From Prorocentrum cordatum (Eukaryota > Sar > Dinophyceae > Prorocentrales > Prorocentraceae), in contig CAUYUJ010011181.1 of NCBI GenBank assembly GCA_963575745.1, forward strand, positions 345,271-409,270: 64,000 nt of DNA. Reading direction: 5' to 3'. The translations under genes were made by a program, and so were the position numbers. The number at the start of each line of letters is the position of its first letter. Within the stretch, counting starts at the first letter, position 1. Under the pieces are notes generated by a model. It ran no database searches and was not told the origin of the DNA. It saw only the letters and a list, made by a program, of their open reading frames with translations. Positions 11,380 to 21,699 of the stretch are shown here, piece after piece.

Positions 11380-11544
11380 TCCTGGGCCAGGATCGGTGCT
11401 GGCGCATATGAAGGGAAACTGGGACACACAAATCAATACACACAAATAAAAAGATTCTCCATATTTTCTTATATTTTCTGGGTTTTTGTCTTCCCCACCA
11501 CTTCCCATATTTTCCCATATTTTCCTGGGGATCGACGATTAATT

Positions 11545-14500
11545 GTGTCTGTGTGTGTTTTCCCCCTCCTGAGCATAGTTGGTGCCCTCCGAGACTGGCC
11601 CCAAAGCCGGGAGAGCGACGGCCCGGCCTGCGGCCCCCGGGCGGCGGGCTGCAGATGTACGGGGAGAGGGGGGGCACCCGGGGGGCCCTCCCGTGGAACT
11701 ACCATTTCGCACGAGGCCCCTGGAGAGAGCTCGAGAGCAGGAGCACCGAGCGCTCCCCTGTCCAAGCCACAACCTAGAAATGCGAGCGCGCCACTGCTGG
11801 AACCGTCGCCGCCCCGGCCACGCCAGAGTGCACCCGAGCTCCCCGTTGCGGTCGACGCCCCCGACCCACGCGACGGGCTACCTGTCCCGGCTCGAATGCC
11901 TGCCGCAAATACCCTGACGCTGATGGACCTGTCCGGACTGGCGCGGTCAATCACCGGCGCCGATCACGAGGGTAGGCTAGGAGGAATTCGGCCGGACCCG
12001 GTGCAGATACTTGCCCTACGGTTCGCGCGCATCATTCACGACCCGCTGATACAGGACAGGAGCCTCGACAGCGACAACGCCAGCCCGATGGAGATGCAGC
12101 TAGCGCGCCTGGAGCACGACGCCATGGCAGCAGCTGCGCACTACAGTGACATAGGCCTGGCAGAAACAGGCAGCGCACTACCAAACACCCTTCTGGCCCC
12201 CACCAGAGCGCACCACGACCCAGGCCCCAGAAATATGTCCGGCCCAGGCAGACTCGAGGGAACGATCGATCCAATGGACGACGAGATACGGGCCAGAGCA
12301 TACAGGGTAATAATACACGAACACAGAAACAACATTGTCCACTTCCCTGACCACAGCGACATAAGGAACTGGGCTATAATACCAGCGGGGGTTCAGCTCC
12401 CGAGGAGATGAAGTACTCTCGCTCGAGCAATGCGGACGCCCCCTCGGACCTATCCCCTGGGCCCCCCCCCCTCTAGACAACACAGGTATACCCCGCGGGC
12501 CTGGTATACTTGGGGCATCGGGTCTAGGTGGCGACTCCTCCAGCAACCTGCGGCCCTGGAACACGGCTGCGCACCGCCTCCCCTTAGGACAATTCTTCCG
12601 CCCCACCATCCGCTGCAGCTTCTGCGGGACCTGGCAACTCAGGGAACCCAGCGGCTGCCGCTCCTGCATTGCTTGCCGACGGTTGGCCACGCCCTGGAGA
12701 CTAGTGGACAGCGTACTCGCGATAGACATCTATCAGCCACCGAACCACCCATTGGACGCACTAGGACAAGACCTATCCTTCCAGCTGGCCAGGGTCGGAG
12801 CCAAATACGCCCCGATAGCAGAGCACCTGTGCACTCCGCGAGAGCCAGGTTACCGTAGATCACGCCGCATCATGGCTAATTGGAGAACTACTCGGCGCGT
12901 GGAGAAACATGGCCACACACCCAGACTTCTACATCAGCAGCCACCTCCTCGACAGCCAGGGCCTTGGAGAAGAACCCCTTCTCCGTGGCGCGGTCGCGGC
13001 GCTGGCCCAGCCTTGCGCTGCGCCCACGCACTGGGCGGTCAGCGCGCGCAGACGAATGCGGGACCTGACCGGAGCAAGCCCGACTCACGCGGAGCTGTAC
13101 AAATGGTTCCCGCCAGCGGTTGCTAGGCCCAACATCGGAATGACGCCCGCTCCGCCCACCGGCCCGTCCAACGGACATCCAACTACCCTACCGGACGGCT
13201 CCAGTTGAGCAGACAGACCTGGCGTGGATTGCGGCCCAGATCGGAGGCCGCTACTTCGAGCAGGCCCTCCTCGATGCGTCATCCCCCGGCAGCCGGGAGA
13301 GGGGGACTTCCCCCGTGGAAGCGGCGGAGGTGATGCGTGGGGCGCTGCAGGCCATTGCAAGACGCGAGGGTCGCTCCATACATGCTCAAATGGGGGCCGA
13401 CAGCTCCGTAGGCAGGTTGGTCGTCGAGGCCGCCACAATAAGGTTAGGATCTGAGCAGACCACTGGGGCCGGAAGCCCGAACGCCCACTCCCCCACGCAG
13501 GGCGACAACCACACCAGGGCGACAACCACACCAGCGCCAGCCAACAGGAACAACCGACAAGACGACGACCCCGAGCTCAGCGGCGACGAGCAGAGGCGCA
13601 GCGCAGCCCTCACCAATGAGGTCAGGAGAATACGCGAGCTCGTGGCCTCCGATCGAGTGCCCGCAGGCATGACCTGGAGCAGCATCCTGGCCCCCTTTAT
13701 TTGGGACACCGCCACAGATCAGGGCCAGAGAGTATTGAGGCGAACCTTTAGAGACACAGGGATGGACAGCAGCGTCATTGACGTTGCGGCCGCTTGATGG
13801 AGCGGACAAGCAGTGCGCTCCTACCAGGACGCCCTGATCGTTATCGCGGACAACGCGAGAAGAATAGCAGGCAGACCTCCAGCACCCCGCACCGACGCCC
13901 CCCTCGCCGGAGGATGCATTCCCCCCAGGCTGCAGGAATTCACGATGGAATGGCTCGATCCGCACGGCACTCTTCAGAGCAGCATCCTATCGGGTGACGG
14001 GCGGGCTGTGGAGGCTGGTGCACGGGCACGAGCGGAGAGGGTGCTCGACAGGCAGGCGGACGAGCAGGCAGTGGCAACGTCAGCGCCAGCCCACCGCCCA
14101 AGGTGACGCGCGACCTCCTGCAGAGGCAACCCTCACCTGCTTGCCAGCCCGCGGACAGCAGCTCCCCAGCAGCAGCGTCAGACCGTCGCCCCCCCTCCCC
14201 CCCGGGGTGGCGCGATCGCCACTTCCAGCCAGGCAGCTCCAGTCAGCCCGCCCCAGGCCCCCGGGCCCAACCCCAAACAGCCGGCTCGAGACCGCCGCTC
14301 GCCAACCCCCGCGAATGGGGCTCCAAGCGGGTCTTCGACGACCTTGTCGATCCCATCGGAGGGGGTCCCGTGTGCAAGAAACGGTTGGGCAATATCGATC
14401 TCGACAAGACCACGGAAACACCCTCAGCCAAGATCTCCCGTCTCCAAAAGACCCCGGGGGGAGTGTTCAGCATCGTCTGGCATGCCTACACCCGCATGCT

Positions 14501-14812
14501 GCGCTGAACCCTGAAGGCACGTGCGGTGCTTTCCTTGACGCCTGGAAGCGCTGCTGGTATGATGCCTACGAGATGGACCGCAAACATGGGCTCCAGGTCA
14601 GATGGGAACGCGAGCGCGACAAGTGGTCAGGATACCAGGGCACCAGCACCCCACAACACAAGGGATACGCCACAAGCTCCCGCCAACCCTGGGTCTGGGA
14701 CTCACGGTGGTCACAGGCCTGGGGCGGCGACGATTGGCAGGCTGCGGGCAAACGTGGCGGCGACGACAGCAGTGACGGGAGAGGGGACAAGCGCTCCCGT
14801 GCATGGCGTTGA
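11545..14812 (+). pseudogene. Long protein-like reading broken by frameshifts and a stop; Cys-rich knuckle
   Basis: A coherent protein can be followed through several frames: 11545 to ~12395, then ~12400-12840 one frame on, then ~12840-13200, then ~13204-14105, then ~14105-14500, then to 14812. Residues near 12611-12680 form a Cys knuckle, C-x2-C-x10-C-x2-C-x2-C. In-frame TGA at 13795-13797 splits the fourth segment, with convincing protein on both sides. The last segment has a Trp/charged region ending in a basic, Gly-rich tail. No known family is recognised; a retroelement ORF1/gag-like protein is possible from the knuckle and basic tail. Either it is a pseudogene or the breaks are small introns or assembly indels. 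Confidence 0.5.
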
Positions 14813-15046
14813 CGCCCCAACCCCCTACACCGTCGGGTCCCGCCGCGCCGCGCCGTGATCACGGGCGCTCTGCTTGCACTGTTTGGCTCCGCCGACGGCT
14901 ACCAGCCGAACCTGCCCCGACGCACCTGACCAGACGCCGTCCTGGCGCCCCAGTGGGCAGCCGACCGCAACTATCCTCTCCAAGTGGTGCAGGTCCTCAG
15001 GTCTGCAGGGCTCGCCGGGGTTGTGCCTTTGCTTCTTCAAGTTTAA

Positions 15047-15123
15047 ATAGGGCCCGTTAGGCCACGAAAGAACGCGGTTCGATATGATCACTCTTCTCAC
15101 CAAACATAGGGCCCGTTAGGCCA
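15047..15123 (+). repeat. Short direct repeat pair
   Basis: The 18-bp word ATAGGGCCCGTTAGGCCA occurs at 15047-15064 and again at 15106-15123, bracketing 41 bp. It could be a target-site-like duplication or the end of a small element. Confidence 0.7.
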
Positions 15124-15209
15124 AAGGTTTCGCTCTCCTGTTCTTAGTCAGCATGCACTGGTCGTCTGCCACCCTGGTTTGGACCGCTGGCATCGCACAT
15201 GCACGGTGG

Positions 15210-15640
15210 CTTGGGCGGGGGCCTCCGACGGCGGCCCCCGCTTGTATCACCCTAGACGCGACTCCCACAGCGCTCGCGGTGGCCGACGTCCGACTTGCAG
15301 GCAGTGCTCCTTCCCTGGTGCCACTCCCTGCCCAGCCCTCGTTGCTCCCTACCCTCGGGAACAAGGGCAACGAGCTGCTGACAATATTGGCTCGTGGATC
15401 ACCGCCAGGGCCGTGGTCCACCTGTCCCCCAGCTGTTTCACCCTAGACGCGTCTGCTGCAGTCCTTGCTGTGGCCGTCACTTGACTTGCAGGCAGTGCTC
15501 CTTCCCTGGTACCACTCCCTGCCCAGCCCCCGCTGCTCCCCGCCCTTGGGAACTCGGGCAATGGCCTGCTGACAATACTGGCTCGTGGGCTACCGCTGGG
15601 GCTGTGGTCCACCTGCCCCCCATCGGCCTCTGGCCTGCTG
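15210..15640 (+). repeat. ~191-bp tandem duplication
   Basis: The segment containing CACCCTAGACGCG and GCAGTGCTCCTTCCCTGGT occurs at about 15240/15301 and again at 15431/15492, a period of 191 bp. A partial third unit is visible near 15600 (TGTGGTCCACCTG). The copies differ by scattered substitutions. No gene is supported in the surrounding 14.8-16.6 kb region. Confidence 0.75.
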
Positions 15641-16659
15641 TAATTGTTCTCGCTCCTGGCGCGTCCCTTCCCCGCGCCTCCGGGTGGACCGCCAAGTCGG
15701 GGTCCCCCCCCATCGGCTTGCCCCCGTTATCCACGCCGTTCGGTGGTGTCGTCCCCCACCGCACTGGCGTCCCGCTGTTCCGCCCAAACTGCGGTTTCTT
15801 CCCCCCCTCGACGGGGCCCACGACGTCTGTGGCCTGGCCTTGACTTTCCGTGCTCCTGCCACGCCGCGGTTGCAACCCTGGCTTCAGTCCCGGGTCTCTC
15901 CCATGGTGTCAGTGCCCGCCTGTCGCCACTTCCAATGTGCTGACTACGGGCTCGTGGTCCTCTTCAGGGTTCTTGGTGGGCGCCTTGGCAGGCGCTACGT
16001 CACGCACTTGTACGTGTCGACCCGCGCTATTCTGGCCGCGCGGCAGCTTGGTTGCTTCTCGTACTCGTTTGTTCCGCTGCATCGGGCCTTGCGGCTTAGG
16101 CCTCCCTGGTTCCTTGCAGCCTGCAAACGCTCACGCCCACACCGGGCATCAATTAGACTACCGACTGTCGGTCCTTGGCTGCGGCCACCCTGGTACTCTC
16201 GCAATTGTCCGGGGTCTCGTACCCTTGCATTAATTACTCGGCATCTGTCCCTGGTCGCCGCTCCTCCCGGCTACCCGACGCTTCCGACGCCTTGCATATT
16301 TGCACGCTGGCAGTACGACTCAATCTCAGCCAGCCTCTTCCACTCGCCGGTCCGCCGCTGAGGTGCTGCGTGAGGCTCCGCCTTGCCGCTTTAGGTGAGG
16401 CTGCGCCCCGTTGCTTTAGGTGAATGTGCCGCTGCGTGCCCCGCTTTGACTGGACTCGCCGCTGGCGCGCTCTCCTGCGGCCGCTGACAAGAAGCATCCC
16501 TACCAGCCCATCCAAAAACGATGTCCAGGCGAGTTGAGGTGATCAGGGAAGTGCGGCAGCAAAGAGGAGGACGGCCGAACCGTGCAAATGAGCGAGGAGG
16601 AAAAGGGGGAGGTGGATGGATGGATGGATGAGGGAGTGGGAAGGAGGATGCTGACTTAT

Positions 16660-17720
16660 CAAGAACTCGCAAAAGTGGCGACGGCTGCGCTGATACATCA
16701 GCCCAGAGAGCAGAGGGGAAATCTAGCTTGAACCCGCGTAAGGAGCCACTCCGCTGGACCATTCAGGAGTTCGCGAAAGTACTGACAATTGTGCAGCTGG
16801 CAGCGCCCTGGGGGGGCAGGTTTAGCTCGGATCCGCGTAAAACGCCGTCCTGCTGGATCTCCCAGACAAATCGGAGACCGTTGCGAAGGTCGCATCAGCC
16901 CAGGTGGGGGGAGGCCTAACATGGATCAGCGTAGGACGGCTGAACATCCCAAGAGTTGATGAACAATGTGAAAACTGCGCCTTTGGCAAAAGTCCGAGAC
17001 CAGAAAGCCCAGCTTGGATCCGCGTAAGACGCAACACCGCTCCCAACGAGTTTGTCATAGTTCGCACAAGTGGCGACAGTTGCGCAATCAGAACCGCCCA
17101 AGGAAGGGAGGTCCATATTGGATCCGCGAAAGACGCCACTTCGCGGGACCTCCCACGAGCTCGTCAAAATGGCGACCGCTGCGCAGTTGACAACAACTCA
17201 GGATGGCAACGTCTAGTGTGGATCCTGGCAGGACGTCACTGCGCTGGACCTCCCAGGAGCTCACACAAATGGCGATAACTGCGCAGTTGGCACCGCCCAG
17301 GAAAAGGAAGTTTAGGGTGGATCCGCGTAAGACGCCACTCCGCTGGACCTCTGAAGAGATCACAGAAGTGACGACCGCTGCGCGTGGCAGCGCAGGGGGG
17401 GGGGGAGATCTAGGTTGGCTCCGCGTGAGAGGTCACTCCGCTAGACATCCCAGTAGCTCGCCCAAATGGCCATCGCTGCGCGGCTGGCAGCAGCCCAAGA
17501 CAGGGAGGTCGATGTTGAATCTTCGTAAAACGCCACCCCGTCAGACCTCTCAGGGGCTCACGAAATTGGCGACGGCTGCGCAATTGGCAGCGCCCAGGGA
17601 GGGGAGGTCCAGATTGGATCTGCTTAAAACTCCACTCCGCTGTATCTCAAAGCCGCTCGCCAAAGTGGTGAGCGTTGCAGAATGTGCAGCAGCCCAAGAC
17701 GGGGATATTTACGTTTGCGT
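16660..17720 (+). repeat. Tandem array of ~98-bp units (about ten copies)
   Basis: The word GGATCCGCGTAAGACGCC, or a close variant, starts at about 16730, 16829, 16923, 17016, 17120, 17220, 17319, 17416, 17517 and 17616. Spacing is 93-104 bp, mostly 97-101. Each unit also carries a CCGCTGGACCTCCCAGGAGC-like word and a GGCGACNGCTGCGCAGTTGG-like word. The copies are diverged, so this is an old array. Open frames across it come from periodicity. Confidence 0.9.
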
Positions 17721-18545
17721 TTTTCCTCACGAGCGAGCTATTCTGCCATCCCGGAGGTACGACTCTCCATGGGCGAGGGACAGACAGACATGCTTAATTA
17801 TGCAAGCCTCGTAGCATCCAGCTTCGGGGCAGCATGTCAGGCAGTGCGAACTCTTTCTGGCCACCATGCGTCGGCGAGGCAATCATAGATGAACAAACCC
17901 GCAAGATCAAGCCCTTGTCCGTGAGGCCTCCGCGGCCGTGGCCCCTCAGACTGCCGCCCCGCTCGTCCGTGGCCCCACGGGCGCGCGTCAGCACGCAGCA
18001 CGTTGGGGCATGGAGGAGAAAAGCAGGAGTGCGCGCATGCCTTGCCTGGTGGGCGGCGCAGCTGTCAAAACCAAGCAGTTACGAAACACAGGTCCGAGTC
18101 CTCAGAAAGAAAGCGGGTGGGGCAACGCTCGCGGTCATGGATGCAACTACTACACCTCCGCACAACTTTGCCAAGACCGGGACCATGGACCCTCCTCATC
18201 CCCCGCTCTTCCTTCTCCGCTTTCTCTCACCCCCTCTCACCATCCTTATCCGCTCGGTCTCTGGGTGATACGTCTCTGGGCGAAACCCACCAGCCATAGA
18301 CCGAGAGCGCGTCCGATTTTACAGCGCGCCTGCGGGCTCCCCGGGCGAAAAGACAGCGGGCATACGGACCATACACATTAGCACTTTTCGGCTCGCTCCT
18401 CCTCCCTGGCTCTTCCACAACAGCCCCTCCCGATGGACGAATGGCGCCGACAAATTGTGGCGGCACGCAAGGCAGAGGGGCCTGCCGGTCAACCATTCAC
18501 GTCGGCGTCGGTGCAGGCGTCGGCGCAGGTGACGGCGCAAGCGTG
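17721..18545. other. Intergenic region between the tandem array and the rhomboid 3' end
   Basis: No convincing gene, RNA or repeat is seen. The region lies downstream of the rhomboid stop codon and would hold its 3' UTR. Confidence 0.4.
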
Positions 18546-20459
18546 TCAGTCAGCTAGCTGGTACGCGCTCTTGGTCGGAGGGTACCATAGGTCGAAGCTG
18601 TCGCCGGTGGTGAAGGTGCAGTAGTTGCGCGACGCCTCAGTCGGGCAATACTTATAGTGCTCTGTGGTCACCCCTGCGGTGGTGACCTCGTAGGTGTCGC
18701 TGTACCAACCCTCCACGCAGTCCCTTGTGTCGCACATGACGCACTGCCTCAACGTGTTCGTGTAGGAGCCGGCGTTCGTCGTACGATCGTTAATGTCGTC
18801 TATCAGCGGGCAGTGGTTGCCATCATCGCCGATGCACACATACCCGATCCAACAAAAAGGGCGTTCCATAGTCAAGCTGGCGATGCCGGGGTGCTCGTTG
18901 AAGAAGAACCAGAAGTAAATGCTCCCGACGACGAGGATGGCTGCCACGGCCCAGGCAATCGCGGAGCACACGTAGTCGTCCATCCTCCAGCGGTCGTTGC
19001 GGCCGGTCGTGAAGACGATGAGGAGCCCAGCGACGATGCCACCAATGTGCACAGTGTGAGCCGTAGAACTCTCCTCGTCACGCAAAGCCCAGAAGGCGAG
19101 AGACTCCACACCGGCGACCAGAAGCATGATTAATACTGTACTGAAGCGCCACTTCTTGGCGCCCCAATTTTGAATCAGGTCTGCGGCGTGCATGCCGAGC
19201 AGGGAGTAGCATCCTCCGGAGGCGCCGTACGAGGTGGTGTAGGGGTCGAAGAGCGCCCAGCAGAGGGCCCCGCCTAGAACCCCGATGGTCCAAATGACAG
19301 CGAGCATGCCTGTTCCCTGCCAGCCCTCCAAGGGAATGCCGAGTATGATCAACATGAAGCAGTTGGCGCCAACGTGAAGGATGCTGCCGTGCGTGAACTG
19401 GTAGCTCCACCACCTCCACAGGAAGCTGATGTCGTAGCCGTCATGGCAGTAGCTGTAGGCGGCCAGGGTGGTGAACCCAGGCCAGATGTACTCTACGCCT
19501 CCCTTCGTGAAGAACATGTCGGAGGGGGTCCACGTCTTCTTCATGTAGGTACGCCAGCCCCACGCGTCTTTCTGGCAAGGCAGATATGTGGGATCAGTTT
19601 CCGGCAGCGAGCTCAGCAGGAAGCACTCGGGCAACGGCCCATCCTTCCAGCCGATGCCCACGCACGCCTCGTCGGCAGCGCTGCACCCTTTCTTGCAATC
19701 GTCAAGGAACAGCTGCTCGTTCGGGTTATCCTTGCGAAAACGTGTCAGCTTCAGGTCGTCCGTGATAACGTTGTCCCACTGCATTAATTCGTAGGCCCTC
19801 GTGTTGAACGCGTTCAGGCCCCAGAAGCCGAGGCACAAGGCCGCCTGAATGATGGTGAACCAGGGCCAGAACTGCCAGATCTCGTCCTCCTGAGCCTCCT
19901 CCTGAGCCTCGACCTGGTTACCGATACTCTGACCTTCTCTCTGCCTCCTCTTCGCCTCAACCTTCTTTCGGCGCGCTTCCTTCGCCTTCTTGCTTGTGAC
20001 TGGCCGCGAGAAGTTGAGCATGAACGCCGAACCCCCCTTGTTCATCATGGCCTGCACGTCCGCTGCGTCGAAATCACCATCACCGTCCATGTCAAAACGC
20101 GCGGCGCCGAACCAGTAGGCGTAGAAGGCTAGGAAGTTGTAGCAGATCTTCGCCGGCATGGAGACATCCTTGGGCGCCACGCCCTCAGGCGCCGGAGGGT
20201 CCGGGTCCGGGGAGCGGTGCGTCCGCGGGCTTCTGTTGCCCTGCTCCGCTGATAGCGAACTCTGAGATCTGCGCGGCGGCGGGCTTGTGTTGCGCTGCTC
20301 CGCTGATAGCGAACTCCCAGATCTGCGCGGCGACGGGCTTGCGTTGCGCTGCTCCGCTGATAGCGAACTCCCAGGTCTGCGCGGCGACGGGCCCCCGTTG
20401 CGCCGCTCCCATTGTGGCGGGCTCGGAGATCTGCTCGGGCCATTGCCTGTGCCGCTCAT
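18546..20459 (-). CDS. EF-hand rhomboid intramembrane serine protease
   Basis: An uninterrupted 637-residue protein from the ATG at 20459. Residues 20-80 carry about four copies of a 17-residue Ser/Arg/Pro repeat (SSLSAEQRN...). Residues 123-134 are a canonical EF-hand loop (DMDGDGDFDAAD). A basic-acidic linker precedes a first membrane segment near 195-217. Residues ~250-300 form a Cys-rich PAN/apple-like loop. The rhomboid core follows: H-G-S-x2-H-x3-N at 357-366, LEGWQG, the GASGG box with nucleophile Ser414, and HTVHIGG with His471. A Cys-rich tail (535-614) follows the last membrane segment. Rhomboids cut transmembrane substrates within the membrane; the EF hand suggests Ca2+ control. 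All catalytic features are present and there are no introns. An SL relic lies upstream, so it is probably a reintegrated mRNA copy that stayed intact. Upstream ATGs in frame (to 20729) read through the SL relic and are unlikely starts. Confidence 0.9.
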   Translation of the reverse strand: MSGTGNGPSRSPSPPQWERRNGGPSPRRPGSSLSAEQRNASPSPRRSGSSLSAEQRNTSPPPRRSQSSLSAEQGNRSPRTHRSPDPDPPAPEGVAPKDVSMPAKICYNFLAFYAYWFGAARFDMDGDGDFDAADVQAMMNKGGSAFMLNFSRPVTSKKAKEARRKKVEAKRRQREGQSIGNQVEAQEEAQEDEIWQFWPWFTIIQAALCLGFWGLNAFNTRAYELMQWDNVITDDLKLTRFRKDNPNEQLFLDDCKKGCSAADEACVGIGWKDGPLPECFLLSSLPETDPTYLPCQKDAWGWRTYMKKTWTPSDMFFTKGGVEYIWPGFTTLAAYSYCHDGYDISFLWRWWSYQFTHGSILHVGANCFMLIILGIPLEGWQGTGMLAVIWTIGVLGGALCWALFDPYTTSYGASGGCYSLLGMHAADLIQNWGAKKWRFSTVLIMLLVAGVESLAFWALRDEESSTAHTVHIGGIVAGLLIVFTTGRNDRWRMDDYVCSAIAWAVAAILVVGSIYFWFFFNEHPGIASLTMERPFCWIGYVCIGDDGNHCPLIDDINDRTTNAGSYTNTLRQCVMCDTRDCVEGWYSDTYEVTTAGVTTEHYKYCPTEASRNYCTFTTGDSFDLWYPPTKSAYQLAD

Positions 20460-20532
20460 GACCCTGTACTGCACGCCCAGCCCTCCCTGGGCCGCGAGGT
20501 CGCGAGGACTCTTTCGACTACTTTGCCCGCGG

Positions 20533-20554
20533 CTTGAGCCAAAATGGTTGCGGA
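20533..20554 (-). other. Spliced-leader relic upstream of the rhomboid gene
   Basis: The minus strand reads CCGCAACCATTTTGGCTCAA, differing at two positions from the dinoflagellate SL core CCGTAGCCATTTTGGCTCAA, followed by the G expected at the SL end. It lies 73 bp before the rhomboid ATG in the same orientation. A genomic SL fused to a gene marks a trans-spliced mRNA that was reverse-transcribed and reinserted. Confidence 0.8.
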
Positions 20555-20579
20555 CTCTCACCCCTCCTCCACTATGTTT

Positions 20580-20800
20580 GGGGCATTGTGTATTTTTCGT
20601 CGAAAATCCCCCTGTAGGGGGCAGGCCCGACTTACAGCCACAAGCCGTTGTAAAGTATACAATGCTCGCGACCCCGAATCCACAAACCATCGGAAACTGC
20701 TCAGTTCTTGCTTCCCCAAGGCAACACACCCTGGTAGATTATACAATATCCACGTCCACGTAGCCATAAACCTTCGCAAAGTACACCATGTTCGTATTGC
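20580..20800. repeat. Diverged short repeats around TGTAAAGTATACA-like words
   Basis: Variants such as GTTGTAAAGTATACAATG, GTAGATTATACAATATCC and TTCGCAAAGTACACCATG recur three times in ~150 bp. This looks like a small decayed tandem or element end. No gene is seen. Confidence 0.4.
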
Positions 20801-20807
20801 CGGGGCC

Positions 20808-21500
20808 CGGAGTGCTCCAAGGCCCAAGAGGGCCCCAAGAGGCCCCCAAAGCGCTCCAAGAAGCCTCCCGAGAGAGCCCCAAGCGGCCAACACCGTCGAT
20901 TTTACAACAGGTTGTTGAAGAAGTTTGGGGTCCTCGTCTTCTCGACTCTCCGACGCTCCAGGATGGTTCAGGAAGCCCCCAAGACCGCCCCAAGGCAGAC
21001 CTCTAGACGCAGGCCCCAAGAGGCCCCAGGAGACGGCCTCCAAGAGGGCCTCCAGGAAGGCCCGAAGAGGCCCAAATCATCTGGAGGAGGAGGAGGAGGA
21101 GGAGGAGGAGGAGGAGGAGGAGGAAGAGGAGGAGGAGGAGGAGGAGGAGGAGGAAGGTTTTTAGCTGATCAGGGCCATCGACGGCCCGAGACGGCCCAAG
21201 AGCCCCCAAAGATCGCTTTAAAGAGCGCCCAAGAGGCCTCCAGGATGGCCCCAGAACTGCCCCCAAGAGGCCCCCAGGACAGCCCCTAGAGGCCTCCAAG
21301 ACGCCCAAGATGGCCTCCAACACGGCCCTGGAGCACCCCAGGAGGGCCCCAAGTCGGCCCAGAGAGGCCCCCAAGACGGCTTCCGACGGCGTCAGACGGG
21401 CCAGGGGCCCACCAAGACGGCCAACGATGCCCCAACGAAGCCCCCCAGGCCCCCAAGAGGCGCAAGGAGGCCTCCATGCTGCCTCCAAAAAACCCCCAAG
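20808..21500. repeat. Further block of the degenerate purine-word repeat
   Basis: The same GGCCCAAGAGGCCCCCAAGA-type words as in the first 5.6 kb, including the CTCTCCGACG and GACGGCTTCCGACGGCGTCAGAC lines. It is interrupted at about 21082-21153 by a GAG-type microsatellite. Confidence 0.85.
21082..21153. repeat. GGA trinucleotide microsatellite
   Basis: About 24 near-perfect GGA units, with one AGA interruption. Confidence 0.9.
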
Positions 21501-21569
21501 AAACCCAGTCACCTTCCCCCGCCATCCTCCCCCAAGTGTTCCCGGACGGGTTTCCACAACTGTTTGTTC

Positions 21570-21625
21570 CCACCATCATGTGGTGTTGGGTCCTCGTTTT
21601 GAAGACACGGTGCCGCGCGTTTCCT
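21570..21625 (+). repeat. Satellite leader module, copy 1
   Basis: This contains TGTGGTGTTGGGTCCTCGTT followed by TTGAAGACACGG and a CGCGTTTCCTC end. It matches 23551-23608 closely. In both places it is followed by a trinucleotide run and then by the 88-bp satellite. Confidence 0.75.
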
Positions 21626-21699
21626 CATTCCACTCCTCGTTTTCCTCTTCCTCCTCCTCCTCCTCCTCCTCCTCCCTGCTTTTCACCCATCAAGTATAA

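Noticed and set aside
10798-11508. Minus-strand frames opposite the plus-strand Pro-rich frame
   Set aside because: They cross the hairpin and have Gly/Arg low-complexity composition with no motifs.
16660-17720. Possible CRISPR-like array
   Set aside because: The whole ~98-bp unit repeats; there are no unique spacers and no cas genes.
18656-19133. Plus-strand frame opposite the rhomboid 3' half
   Set aside because: It is the antisense shadow of a gene with clear catalytic motifs on the minus strand.
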